64,000 nt of DNA, taken from NCBI GenBank assembly GCA_900540955.1, contig UQIF01000006.1, positions 18,522 to 82,521 on the forward strand, read 5' to 3'. Position 1 is the first letter of the stretch, and the number at the start of each line of letters is the position of its first letter. This DNA is from an uncultured Olsenella sp. Its GTDB lineage: Bacteria; Actinomycetota; Coriobacteriia; Coriobacteriales; Atopobiaceae. The notes beneath the pieces were generated by a model. That model had not been told where the DNA came from, made no database searches, and saw only the letters and a list, made by a program, of their open reading frames with translations. Of this stretch, positions 1 through 8,805 are shown piece by piece. The translations under genes were made by a program, and so were the position numbers.

Positions 1-360
1 CGTAAACAGATTCGCGGCTCGTTCGTTATCAACCTCGACTCCGTGGGCGCGGGCGACCTCACCATGCTCTCCCGCGAGGGCCTGCTGATCACCCGCCGCG
101 CCGACCGCCGCATGCTGCGCATGATGAGCACCATCGCCAACGACCTGCACATCCCCATGGGCAAGGCCAAGTACGACTGGTCCGCGACCGACGCCACCCC
201 GGCGATGCTCTCGAGCCTGCGCGCCATGACCATCATGGGCACCGACGCCTCCGGCTTCCGCGCCTTGTCCTGCACCCCCGACGACGTGCCCGAGAACGTC
301 GTCCCCGAGCAGGCCGTCGCCGTCGCCGAGGCCGTCACCGAGCTCATCCGCCGCAGCTAG
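1..360 (+). CDS. M28-family metallopeptidase, C-terminal fragment
   Basis: The reading frame is open from base 1, so the start lies before the window; about 119 residues remain, ending with TAG at 358-360. The remaining part begins RKQIRGSFVINLDSVGAG. The block INLDSVGAGD resembles the metal-ligand strand of M28 zinc aminopeptidases (usual form NLDMVG), and the tail ends in a helical region typical of the family. Family assignment rests on this short motif and the general shape only. The catalytic Glu and most metal ligands lie outside the window. The gene is followed by a REPIN-like repeat and tRNA-Gly. Confidence 0.5.
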   Translation, partial: RKQIRGSFVINLDSVGAGDLTMLSREGLLITRRADRRMLRMMSTIANDLHIPMGKAKYDWSATDATPAMLSSLRAMTIMGTDASGFRALSCTPDDVPENVVPEQAVAVAEAVTELIRRS

Positions 361-361
361 C

Positions 362-465
362 TTTGGGACAAAAGGGACGGGGGATTTTGTCCCAAATTGT
401 GGAGCCGCTATGGAGCACGTCGCGGAACCGGTTTTGGGACAAAATCCCCCGTCCCTTTTGTCCCA
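362..465. repeat. REPIN-like pair of inverted palindromic repeats
   Basis: Two copies of one unit lie head to head. The unit at 362-396 and its reverse complement at 433-465 match exactly over 33 bases, separated by 36 bases. Each unit is itself a partial palindrome: arms TTTGGGACAAAA and TTTTGTCCCAAA around a G-rich core GGGACGGGGGA. This nested arrangement is that of REPINs (paired REP sequences), which are mobilised by RAYT (TnpA-REP) transposases. No transposase gene lies in the window. A long hairpin acting as terminator of the upstream peptidase gene is an alternative or additional role. Confidence 0.75.
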
Positions 466-495
466 GCTGGCCTTGTGGTAGACTCAAACAGCTAT

Positions 496-570
496 GCGGG
501 CATCGCCAAGTGGTAAGGCATCAGCTTCCCAAGCTGACATCCGCGGGTTCGAGTCCCGTTGCCCGCTCCA
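496..570 (+). tRNA. tRNA-Gly (CCC)
   Basis: The acceptor stem GCGGGCA pairs with TGCCCGC. The anticodon loop TTCCCAA gives anticodon CCC, which reads the glycine codon GGG. The T arm carries GGTTCGAGTCC and the CCA end is encoded in the DNA. A terminator hairpin follows at once. Confidence 0.95.
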
Positions 571-580
571 TGCAATCCAA

Positions 581-605
581 AAGAGCCGCGAAAGCGGCTC
601 TTTTT
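581..605 (+). terminator. Rho-independent terminator of tRNA-Gly
   Basis: AAGAGCCGC and GCGGCTCTT form a 9-bp stem around a GAAA loop, and the stem runs into a T tract at 601-605. The same hairpin is duplicated at 774-798. Confidence 0.85.
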
Positions 606-798
606 CGTAGGCTCCTGGAGGGGCAACGGGGCTCGAACCCGAAAGGGCGCGAGCGTAAAGCAAATGCGTAGCATTTGTAGCGAGCGGGCGAGGCGGCCGG
701 AAGGCCGACGAAGCCAGTGCGCATTCGTTCTTTGAATGCGCGGACGTCCCGTTGCCCGCCCCATGCAATCCAAAAGAGCCGCGAAAGCGGCTCTTTTT
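606..798. repeat. Palindrome-rich insert ending in a duplicated tRNA-Gly 3' end and terminator
   Basis: Bases 746-798 repeat 553-605 with one mismatch, so the last 18 bases of tRNA-Gly and its whole terminator occur twice, 193 bases apart. The intervening 606-745 has no gene. It contains a tRNA T-arm-like sequence on the minus strand (617-641, reading CGGGTTCGAGCCCCGTTGCC) and short perfect palindromes: CAAATGC/GCATTTG at 661-677 and GCGCATTC/GAATGCGC at 719-741. This looks like the scar of an element inserted at, or recombination between, tRNA 3' ends. No integrase is present. Confidence 0.6.
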
Positions 799-812
799 GT
801 GTCTCGGTTGGG

Positions 813-818
813 TATACG
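813..818 (+). promoter_or_regulatory. Possible -10 box of the M29 peptidase gene
   Basis: TATACG occurs in the context TTGGGTATACG, 35 bases before the start codon. The same GGGTATAC context precedes the TSCPD gene and purC. No good -35 box is visible, partly because the upstream terminator occupies that position. Confidence 0.35.
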
Positions 819-852
819 AACAACGCAAGACAACTGCCGAAAGGACCAAAAC

Positions 853-2136
853 ATGGCAACCATTCCCATGACCGACGAGGAGTGCCGCATCGCGACGGCC
901 GCCCTCTCCGACCAGCTCGACCTCTACGCCAACCTCCTCATCAAGAAGGGCACGGCCCTAAAGCCCGGCCAAGAGCTCGTGGTCGAGGCTCCCGTCGAGC
1001 GCGCCGACTTCGCGCGCCGTGTGGTTGAGCGCGCCTACCATGCCGGCGCCGGTCACGTTACCGTGATCTGGCACGACGACGCCGTGACCCGTCTCACCTA
1101 CGAGAACGTCGAGACCGAGTGGTTCAAGACGACCCCGTCTTGGCAGGTCGAGCAGCTCAACAGCCTTGCCGAGGCGGGAGCCGCCTTCCTCTTCCTCGAA
1201 GGCAGCGATCCTTCTTCCCTCAAGGGCATCGATCCCGCCAAGCCCGCCGCCGCCCGCAAGGCGCGCAACACCCAGTGTCGCTCGTTCCGCGATGGCATGG
1301 ATTTCGGCCGCAACGTCTGGTGCATCGCCGGCGTCCCCGTGGCCGCTTGGGCGCGCGAGGTCTTCCCCGGGATGTCTGACGCCGAGGCAGTCTATCGCCT
1401 GTGGAACCTGATCCTTGCGACCTCCCGCGCCGACGGCGACGACCCCGAGAGCGCCTGGGAGACCCACAACGCCTCCTTCGAGAAGACCAAGCGCTGGCTC
1501 AACCAGCACCACTTCGACGCCCTGCGCTACCGCTCCTCCAACGGCACCGACTTCACGGTGGGCCTGACCGCGGGCCACATCTGGGACGGCGGCGCCGGGC
1601 GCACCGTCACGGGCACGTCCTTCTTCCCCAATATCCCGACCGAGGAGGTCTTCACCTCCCCGGACCGTAACCGCGCGGACGGCGTGGTCTACTCCGCCAT
1701 GCCCCTCGTGCACTCCGGCCAGGTCATCGACAAGTTCTGGATGCGCTTCGAGGGCGGCCGCGTGGTCGAGTTCGATGCGGAGCAGGGCCGCGAGTGCCTG
1801 CGCAGCATCATCGAGGCCGATGAGAACAGCTGCCGCCTCGGCGAGGTCGCGCTCGTCTCTAAGAACACCCCGATTCGCCAGAGCAAGACGCTCTTCTTCG
1901 ACACGCTCTACGACGAGAACGCGAGCTGCCACTTGGCGCTGGGTATGGGCTTCCCCGAGTGCGTCGAGGGCGGCCTTGACGTCGATAAGGACGGGCTTTT
2001 GGCCATGGGCGTCAACCAGAGCTCCACGCATGTGGACTTCATGATCGGCTCCGACGACCTCAACATCTGGGGCCTGGACGCCGACGGCACCCAGACGCCC
2101 GTCTTTGTGGGCGGTCAGTGGGCCTGGGAGGAGTAG
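853..2136 (+). CDS. M29-family aminopeptidase
   Basis: A 427-residue cytosolic metallo-aminopeptidase of the AmpS/PepS/thermophilic aminopeptidase type, which removes N-terminal residues from peptides using two metal ions. The segment NIPTEEVFTSPDRNRADGVV (about residue 258 onward) is the family signature containing a metal-binding Glu. Further conserved acidic and His residues follow (ENASCHLALG, SSTHVDFMIGS). The length fits the family's usual 400-420 residues. The frame is open upstream, but the ATG at 853 is preceded by GAAAGGA and begins the conserved N-terminal domain, so it is taken as the start. It is transcribed alone, ahead of tRNA-Lys. Confidence 0.9.
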   Translation: MATIPMTDEECRIATAALSDQLDLYANLLIKKGTALKPGQELVVEAPVERADFARRVVERAYHAGAGHVTVIWHDDAVTRLTYENVETEWFKTTPSWQVEQLNSLAEAGAAFLFLEGSDPSSLKGIDPAKPAAARKARNTQCRSFRDGMDFGRNVWCIAGVPVAAWAREVFPGMSDAEAVYRLWNLILATSRADGDDPESAWETHNASFEKTKRWLNQHHFDALRYRSSNGTDFTVGLTAGHIWDGGAGRTVTGTSFFPNIPTEEVFTSPDRNRADGVVYSAMPLVHSGQVIDKFWMRFEGGRVVEFDAEQGRECLRSIIEADENSCRLGEVALVSKNTPIRQSKTLFFDTLYDENASCHLALGMGFPECVEGGLDVDKDGLLAMGVNQSSTHVDFMIGSDDLNIWGLDADGTQTPVFVGGQWAWEE

Positions 2137-2193
2137 GGGGCACCTGCCGCCTCGGTCCGCGCCCGGGTCGTGTTAGAATCTAAAACCGCATAA

Positions 2194-2269
2194 GCGCCGT
2201 TAGCTCAGCTGGTAGAGCAGGGGACTTTTAATCCCAAGGTCCAGGGTTCGAAACCCTGACGGCGCACCA
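2194..2269 (+). tRNA. tRNA-Lys (TTT)
   Basis: The acceptor stem GCGCCGT pairs with ACGGCGC. The D arm is TAGCTCAGCTGGTAGAGCA, the anticodon loop CTTTTAA gives TTT, the T arm is GGGTTCGAAACCC, and CCA is encoded. A -10-like TAGAAT lies at 2174-2179. Confidence 0.96.
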
Positions 2270-2279
2270 CCGCATTTGT

Positions 2280-2316
2280 CCGGGTCGTGGCGTATGTTCG
2301 CCGCGGCCCGGTTTTT
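2280..2316 (+). terminator. Terminator of tRNA-Lys
   Basis: CCGGGTCGTGGCG and CGCCGCGGCCCGG form a 13-bp stem with two G-U pairs and a TATGTT loop, followed by TTTTT. Confidence 0.85.
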
Positions 2317-2713
2317 GTTTGGCGTTGTCCGTCAACTTGGTCTCGAATGTTTCCAAAGGGAATCAAACCTCAACGTCTCTTGCGCGCTTCTTGCCAGCGG
2401 GCCTATAGTCGGAACCGTTGATTGCAGCCCCGCGTACATATCGCGGGCCACTAGTCTTTAGGGGAGGCGAAAGAAGCCAAATGATGCGCCACAGCGCTGT
2501 TTCGAGCCAGCTGCTCGCCTCTTTCCCCATGAACCGACGCCAGAACCGACGAATCTAGCCCGCGATGTCGCGTGCGCTGCGCATTTGTCTTTTAGGCGTT
2601 CCCGCCAAAGATGAGCTATCCGCAACGTCCGGCATCGTCGGGTGTTGTGCTCTGCTGTGACTAACCTGCGTCAACTCAAATCCGTGCATTAAGCCAACGA
2701 AAGGAAACGAAAA
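2317..2713. other. Long gene-free leader upstream of argG
   Basis: No convincing gene is present; the only plus-strand frame (2276-2461) overlaps the terminator and has no ribosome site. Two structures are visible. GAGGCGA (2464-2470) can pair with TCGCCTC (2515-2521), flanked by GGGG and CCCC runs, and CCGCG/CGCGG lie around a TACATAT loop near 2431. Either could belong to an argG leader RNA or operator. I could not recognise an ARG box or a T-box. Confidence 0.4.
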
Positions 2714-3943
2714 ATGGCTGAGAAGGAAAAGGTCGTCCTCGCGTACTCCGGCGGTCTGGACACGTCCGTCATCGTCAAGTGGCTCCAGGTCGAGAAGGGC
2801 CTCGACGTCGTCGCCATCTGCGGCAACGTGGGCCAGGACGAGAAGGACCTCACCTGGATCGAGAAGAAGGCCCTCGACATGGGCGCCATCCACTCCGAGG
2901 CCGTCGACATGCGCGAGGAGTACGCCGAGAAGTACCTCTCGCACGCCATCAAGGCCAACGCCAAGTACCAGAAGATCTACCCGCTGCTCTCCGCGCTCTC
3001 CCGCCCGCTGATCTCCAAGCACATCGTGGACATCGCGCACGCCACCGGCGCCAAGTACGTCGCCCACGGCTGCACCGGCAAGGGTAACGACCAGGTCCGC
3101 TTCGAGACCGAGATCCGCGCGCTCGACCCCTCCCTCGAGATCATCGCCCCGGTCCGCGTGTGGGACCTGACCACCCGCGACTCCGAGATGGAGTGGGCCG
3201 CTGCCCACGACGTGCCGGTGCCCGTCACGCACAAGAAGCCCTACTCCATCGACGACAACCTCTGGGGCCGCGCCATCGAGTGCGGCGTGCTCGAGGACAC
3301 CTGGAACGAGCCGCCCGCGGACATCTGGACGATGACCAACAACCTCGAGGACTGCCCCGCCGAGCCCGAGACCGTCGTCATCTCGTTCGAGAAGGGCCTG
3401 CCTGTGGCCCTCAACGGCGAGAAGATGCCGCTGCTCGACCTCATCATCAAGGCCAACGAGATCTCCGGCCGCAACGGCTACGGCCGCATCGACATGGTTG
3501 AGAACCGCGTCGTCGGCATTAAGTCCCGCGAGTGCTACGAGTGCCCAGGCGCGCTGCTGCTCATCACCGCGCACGAGACCATGGAGCAGATGTGCCTCGA
3601 CGTGAACACCCAGAAGACCAAGCGCGAGCTCGATGAGCAGTGGGCCGACCTCGTGTACAACGGCCTGTGGTTCAGCCAGGCCAAACTCGCCATCGACGCC
3701 TACAACGAGTTCTGCTCGCAGTTCGTCACCGGCGACGTCCGCATCAAGCTCTGCAAGGGCGGCCTGTTCGTCGACGGCATGCGCTCCCCGTACAGCCTCT
3801 ACGACTACAACCTGGCCACCTACGACGAGGGCGACACCTTCGATCACACCGCCTCCCGCGGCTTCATCGCCCTGCACGGCCTCGAGTCCCAGACCTGGTC
3901 CAAGGTTCAGGGCCCGAAGTCCGGCCTCACCTCGGTCGACTAG
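2714..3943 (+). CDS. argG: Argininosuccinate synthase
   Basis: A 409-residue enzyme that joins citrulline and aspartate, using ATP, to form argininosuccinate, the penultimate step of arginine synthesis. The N-terminal AYSGGLDTSV (residues 9-18) is the ATP pyrophosphatase loop, and the family blocks HGCTGKGNDQVRFE and EYAEKYLSHAI follow. Length and collinearity fit the family. The ATG at 2714 follows GAAAGGAAACGAAAA. argH lies 1.5 kb downstream, with an unrelated gene and two palindromic elements between them. Confidence 0.97.
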   Translation: MAEKEKVVLAYSGGLDTSVIVKWLQVEKGLDVVAICGNVGQDEKDLTWIEKKALDMGAIHSEAVDMREEYAEKYLSHAIKANAKYQKIYPLLSALSRPLISKHIVDIAHATGAKYVAHGCTGKGNDQVRFETEIRALDPSLEIIAPVRVWDLTTRDSEMEWAAAHDVPVPVTHKKPYSIDDNLWGRAIECGVLEDTWNEPPADIWTMTNNLEDCPAEPETVVISFEKGLPVALNGEKMPLLDLIIKANEISGRNGYGRIDMVENRVVGIKSRECYECPGALLLITAHETMEQMCLDVNTQKTKRELDEQWADLVYNGLWFSQAKLAIDAYNEFCSQFVTGDVRIKLCKGGLFVDGMRSPYSLYDYNLATYDEGDTFDHTASRGFIALHGLESQTWSKVQGPKSGLTSVD

Positions 3944-4055
3944 GGCTGAGCGGGCCTTTGGGCAAGAAGCCCTTCGCCGGTGGCGAGTGTCCGTTCGCCG
4001 CCAATGAAGGCCCCTTGAAGCGTTCGCCGGCCTGACCGACGCGCTGTGCATCGAC

Positions 4056-4122
4056 AATAACGTGCAAGTTCACGCATAGAAGTGCCCTTCTTGGCACGTT
4101 GAGCGTGAACTTGCACGTTATT
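4056..4122. repeat. Palindromic element A (20-bp inverted arms)
   Basis: AATAACGTGCAAGTTCACGC at 4056-4075 is repeated as its exact reverse complement at 4103-4122. The 27-base loop contains its own stem GTGCC-CTTCTT-GGCAC. A related element of the same design lies at 5317-5377, on the other side of the gene in between. It could terminate argG, but the arm sequence shared with element B suggests a repeat family rather than a simple terminator. Confidence 0.75.
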
Positions 4123-4145
4123 TCTTTGCAAAGAAGGGCTGCTCC

Positions 4146-5300
4146 ATGAAACTCACCGTCAACGGCCTCGCCGGGCTGCGGGTCCTGCGCGATCTACGGC
4201 GCCGGGACCCGTCGGCCCTGCGGAGGCGCATCGACCCTCCCGCGCCCGACCCCGCCCCGCGCAAGCGCTGGACCGTGGGCGCGCTTCCGCTCGACGCCCT
4301 GCTCCTCTCGGAGCCGCCGACAAAGAAGCACCCGCTCGACGTCGTCGTGCCGAGGTCCGCCCAGCGCCTCGGCGCGGGCTTCGCGCGAAACACCGTCTAC
4401 GGCGCCGGTGTCCGCCCCGGCTCCTTCGTCGACGCCGGCAACGGCGTGGCGATTCCCTCTCCGGAGCTCCTGTTCGTCGATATGGTCGGCCGCCTGCGGT
4501 TTCCCGTCCTCGTGCTTTTAGGCTATGAGCTGTGCGGGACCTTCGGCAGGGACCCCGCCGATCCCATGATGGGGGCGGTTGCCTTCGGCGTAGAGCCGGC
4601 GACCACCGTCGGAAAGATCAGGGAGTTCCTCGGGGCGTGCACGTATCTCCCCGGCAGGGAGGACGCCTACCGAGCGTTGACGTACGTGGCAGACAATGCC
4701 TGGTCGCCTATGGAGGCGGTTCTTGCCACGATGCTGACACTCCCGCTGACGGAAGGCGGCTACGGCCTAGGCGAGCTGCGCCTCAACGTCAGACACGAGA
4801 ACCCTCCCGAGCTCGTTGCCCGGGGATGTCCCGAGTCGCGCGTCCCTGACATCGAGCTCGCGGTCGCGCCGGTCGGGTTCAACTACGACGGTCGCGGGCA
4901 CTACGACCTCCAAGCGGTTGCCGCGGCGACGGACGGGCCGGGGAGGGCCGCGGCTATCAAGGACGCACGCAGCAAATACGTCGACGACCTGCGCAGAAAC
5001 CGGGAGCTCATGGCGATGGGCAAGATGATCCTCCCTGTCTGCTCGGAGGACCTGTTTGAGGAGGGTGCCCTCGACGCGCTGGTGGTCGAGGCGCTTCGCT
5101 GCGTCGAGGCGATGGGCGCCGAGGTGCCCGGCTTCGCCATCGGGTATTTGGCGAGCGCGGGCGCCGCAAAGAGGCGGCAGGAGCTGCTGTGGTCGATGCT
5201 GCCCTGGTCCGAGGCGCAGGATTACGCTCGCGAGCTCGAGAAGAAGTCGAGGGCGCTCAAGGAATGGCTCGCGGGCAAGCGGCCGAAGTGCTCGGTGTGA
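4146..5300 (+). CDS. Unknown protein, possible nuclease-fold C-terminal part
   Basis: A 384-residue protein that I do not recognise as a whole. The first 50 residues are Arg/Pro rich. The middle (about residues 105-250) contains SPELLFVDMVGRL, which resembles the helix-rich N-terminal region of proteins annotated in actinobacteria as DUF559/AbiEi-like. Around residue 235-265, PDIELAV...VGFNYDGRGHYDL loosely resembles the PD...E-YDG-H pattern of Vsr/DUF559-type nuclease domains, but the Lys of a PD-(D/E)xK site is not evident. The end is highly charged. It has no signal peptide or membrane segment. It separates argG from argH and is bracketed by two related palindromic elements, which suggests insertion as a cassette. 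The ATG start follows GAAGGGCTGCTCC. Confidence 0.55.
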   Translation: MKLTVNGLAGLRVLRDLRRRDPSALRRRIDPPAPDPAPRKRWTVGALPLDALLLSEPPTKKHPLDVVVPRSAQRLGAGFARNTVYGAGVRPGSFVDAGNGVAIPSPELLFVDMVGRLRFPVLVLLGYELCGTFGRDPADPMMGAVAFGVEPATTVGKIREFLGACTYLPGREDAYRALTYVADNAWSPMEAVLATMLTLPLTEGGYGLGELRLNVRHENPPELVARGCPESRVPDIELAVAPVGFNYDGRGHYDLQAVAAATDGPGRAAAIKDARSKYVDDLRRNRELMAMGKMILPVCSEDLFEEGALDALVVEALRCVEAMGAEVPGFAIGYLASAGAAKRRQELLWSMLPWSEAQDYARELEKKSRALKEWLAGKRPKCSV

Positions 5301-5316
5301 GGCTGCGCAGGGCGTT

Positions 5317-5377
5317 AACGTACAAGTTTGACGTCTACGGGGCTTCTTTGCGCCCGTTGACGTCAAACTTGCGAGTT
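5317..5377. repeat. Palindromic element B, related to element A
   Basis: The arms AACGTACAAGTTTGACGTC (5317-5335) and GACGTCAAACTTGCGAGTT (5359-5377) pair with three mismatches at the outer end. The 23-base loop GGGGC-TTCTTT-GCGCCC is again self-complementary and is followed by CGTTGA, as in element A. Both elements are followed by a GCAAGAAGGGC or GCAAAGAAGGGC sequence. Confidence 0.7.
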
Positions 5378-5488
5378 ATTGGCAAGAAGGGCCGCGGACG
5401 TTGCCGCCGCGTTGCCGCGCATGGCGACGGGCGCGGCGGTGCGGTAATCTAGCTGGGACGATTTAACGAGTAGGCACAAGGAGGGCGC

Positions 5489-6856
5489 ATGGCGCTTTGG
5501 GGTGGTAGGTTCGAGAAGGGCGTCGACGCCTTCACGCAGGAGTTCGGCGCGTCCCTTGAGGTGGACAAGGCCATGGCGCAGCAGGACATCGCCGGCTCCA
5601 GGGCCCACGCGAGGATGCTCGCCGAGCAGGGCATCATCACCGACGATGATCAGCAGGCGATCGACGCCGGTCTGGCCGACATCGCCGGGCAGATCGAGCG
5701 CGGCGAGTTCGTCTGGGACGTCAATGACGAGGACATCCACATGGCCGTCGAGGGCGCCCTCACCCGCAACATCGGCACTCCCGGCGCTCGCCTGCACACG
5801 GGCCGCTCCCGCAACGACCAGGTGGCCACCGACATCCGCCTGTACGCCAAGGAGCTCTGCGCCCACCTCCTCGAGGGCAACGACGCCCTGCGCCGCGTGC
5901 TCGTGGACGCCGCCGAGCGCAACCTCGGCGTCGTGATGCCGGGCTACACCCACCTCCAGCACGCCCAGCCGGTGCTCTTCAGCCACCACATGCTCGCGTA
6001 CTTCTGGATGTTCACCCGCGACCACACCCGCCTCGAGGCGGCGCTTTCCGCGGCCGACGCCAACCCGCTCGGCGCAGCCGCCCTTGCCGGCACCACCTAC
6101 CCGCTCGACCGCCAGCGCACCACGGAGCTCCTCGGCTTCGACCACGCGATCCCCAACTCGCTCGATGCCGTCTCCGATCGCGACTACCTGCTCGACCTCG
6201 AGTACGCCTGCAGCGTGAGCATGATGCACCTAAGCCGCCTGTGCGAGGAGATCGTCCTGTGGAGCTCGACCGAGTTCGGCTTCATCACGCTCTCCGACAG
6301 CTACTCCACCGGCTCCTCGATCATGCCGCAGAAGAAGAACCCCGACTTCGCCGAGCTCACCCGCGGCAAGTGCGGCCGCGTCTACGGCGACCTGATGGCG
6401 CTTCTTACCACGATGAAGTCGCTGCCGCTCGCGTACAACAAGGACCTCCAGGAGTGCAAGGAAGGCCCGATGGACGCGGCAAAGACGCTCTCCGACTGCA
6501 TGGAGATCGCCGCCGGCATGCTCGAGACCATGCAGGTCAACGCCGTCGTCATGCTCAAGCAGGCCAAGCTCGGCTTCACCGCCGCGACTGACGTGGCCGA
6601 TTACCTCGCAAAGAAGGGCATGCCGTTCCGCGACGCCCACCGCGTGGTCGGCGAGCTCGTGCTGTATTGCGAGAAGCACGGCAAGGGCCTCGAGGACCTG
6701 ACCGCCGACGAGTTCCGCGCCGCGAGCGACCTGTTCGAGGACGACATCGCCGCCGACCTCGACCCCGAGGGCATCGCCAACGCCCGCACGACCTACGGCG
6801 GCACCGGCATCGAGGCCGTCAAGCAGCAGCTCGCCGAGGCCAAGGCCACGCTGTAA
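5489..6856 (+). CDS. argH: Argininosuccinate lyase
   Basis: A 455-residue enzyme that splits argininosuccinate into arginine and fumarate. The fumarase/aspartase superfamily signature GSSIMPQKKNPD lies at about residue 275, and the substrate-binding HTGRSRNDQVATD at about residue 104. Length is normal. The ATG is preceded by AAGGAGGGCGC. It completes the last two steps of arginine synthesis with argG upstream. A strong terminator follows. Confidence 0.97.
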   Translation: MALWGGRFEKGVDAFTQEFGASLEVDKAMAQQDIAGSRAHARMLAEQGIITDDDQQAIDAGLADIAGQIERGEFVWDVNDEDIHMAVEGALTRNIGTPGARLHTGRSRNDQVATDIRLYAKELCAHLLEGNDALRRVLVDAAERNLGVVMPGYTHLQHAQPVLFSHHMLAYFWMFTRDHTRLEAALSAADANPLGAAALAGTTYPLDRQRTTELLGFDHAIPNSLDAVSDRDYLLDLEYACSVSMMHLSRLCEEIVLWSSTEFGFITLSDSYSTGSSIMPQKKNPDFAELTRGKCGRVYGDLMALLTTMKSLPLAYNKDLQECKEGPMDAAKTLSDCMEIAAGMLETMQVNAVVMLKQAKLGFTAATDVADYLAKKGMPFRDAHRVVGELVLYCEKHGKGLEDLTADEFRAASDLFEDDIAADLDPEGIANARTTYGGTGIEAVKQQLAEAKATL

Positions 6857-6874
6857 CCAAAGAACGAACGCCCA

Positions 6875-6917
6875 GGGCGCGCCCCGGAGCAAAAAGACGT
6901 TGCTTCGGGGCGCGCCC
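6875..6917 (+). terminator. Terminator after argH
   Basis: GGGCGCGCCCCG-GAGCAA pairs with TTGCTT-CGGGGCGCGCCC around an AAAGACG loop. The stem is very stable, but only a weak T run follows. Confidence 0.7.
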
Positions 6918-7030
6918 TCGTGCAGGCCAGGTGGCGGTTTTTAAGCTGGTTCGCCTACGCCACTAAACAGGCCGCGCGTCGCAGGTAGAATAGCTTTGTA
7001 TGTCTCGCCAACCCTTTTGGAGGAGCCCGT

Positions 7031-8377
<1,347 letters not shown>

Positions 8378-8408
8378 CCTGCTCAGGGGTTCTCCGCTCC
8401 AACGCTTG

Positions 8409-8448
8409 GCCCGCCATTTCAGCTTGCCTGATTTGGCGGGCTTCTTTC
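8409..8448 (+). terminator. Terminator after purB
   Basis: GCCCGCCA (8409-8416) pairs with TGGCGGGC (8434-8441), followed by TTCTTT. Confidence 0.75.
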
Positions 8449-8463
8449 CAAAGCGACCATGGG

Positions 8464-8469
8464 TATACT
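8464..8469 (+). promoter_or_regulatory. Possible -10 box of the TSCPD/lipoprotein pair
   Basis: TATACT in the context ATGGGTATACT, 32 bases before the ATG at 8501. The same GGGTATAC context occurs before the M29 peptidase gene and purC. Confidence 0.4.
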
Positions 8470-8500
8470 CGGACAGAAATCAAGAGAGAGGAACCAAGCA

Positions 8501-8791
8501 ATGCAGCACATCGACTTCCGCCCGCGCGGCGTCTGCTCGCGCATGATCCACATCGACCTTTCCGACGACGGCGGCACCATCGAGAACGTCTCGTTCGAGG
8601 GCGGCTGCGACGGCAACCTGAAGGCCATATCCAAGCTCGTCGCCGGCAAGAAGACCTCTGAGATCGCCGACGTCCTCGCCGGCAACACCTGCGGCCCGCG
8701 CAAGACCTCCTGCGCCGACCAGTTCTCGATCGCCCTGCGTCAGGCCGTGGACGCCATCGCCGCCGGCGAGGCCCCCGTTTCCGCGAACTAA
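8501..8791 (+). CDS. TSCPD-domain protein (TIGR03905 type)
   Basis: A 96-residue protein of the small TSCPD family, related to the C-terminal domain of some ribonucleotide reductases; the biochemical role is unknown. Conserved Cys residues are seen in RGVCSRM, EGGCDGN, NTCGPRKTSCADQ, a likely metal- or thiol-binding set. The name-giving TSCPDQ motif reads TSCADQ here. An upstream in-frame ATG at 8459 exists, but the ATG at 8501 has the better ribosome site (AGAGAGGAACC) and begins the conserved domain. It is 14 bases ahead of the Tat lipoprotein gene and probably co-transcribed with it. Confidence 0.85.
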   Translation: MQHIDFRPRGVCSRMIHIDLSDDGGTIENVSFEGGCDGNLKAISKLVAGKKTSEIADVLAGNTCGPRKTSCADQFSIALRQAVDAIAAGEAPVSAN

Positions 8792-8805
8792 CCGCAGGTA
8801 AAGAA

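Noticed and set aside
484..890. Several short minus-strand frames over tRNA-Gly and its duplicate
   Set aside because: They translate the tRNA and its repeat (giving strings such as ERATGLEPAD), a well-known source of false genes.
2276..2461. 61-residue frame between tRNA-Lys and argG
   Set aside because: It starts within the terminator of tRNA-Lys, has no ribosome site, and the peptide has no features. A leader peptide cannot be wholly excluded.
2555..4057. 500-residue open frame opposite argG
   Set aside because: A shadow of argG with Val/Leu/Gly-rich sequence and no recognisable domain.
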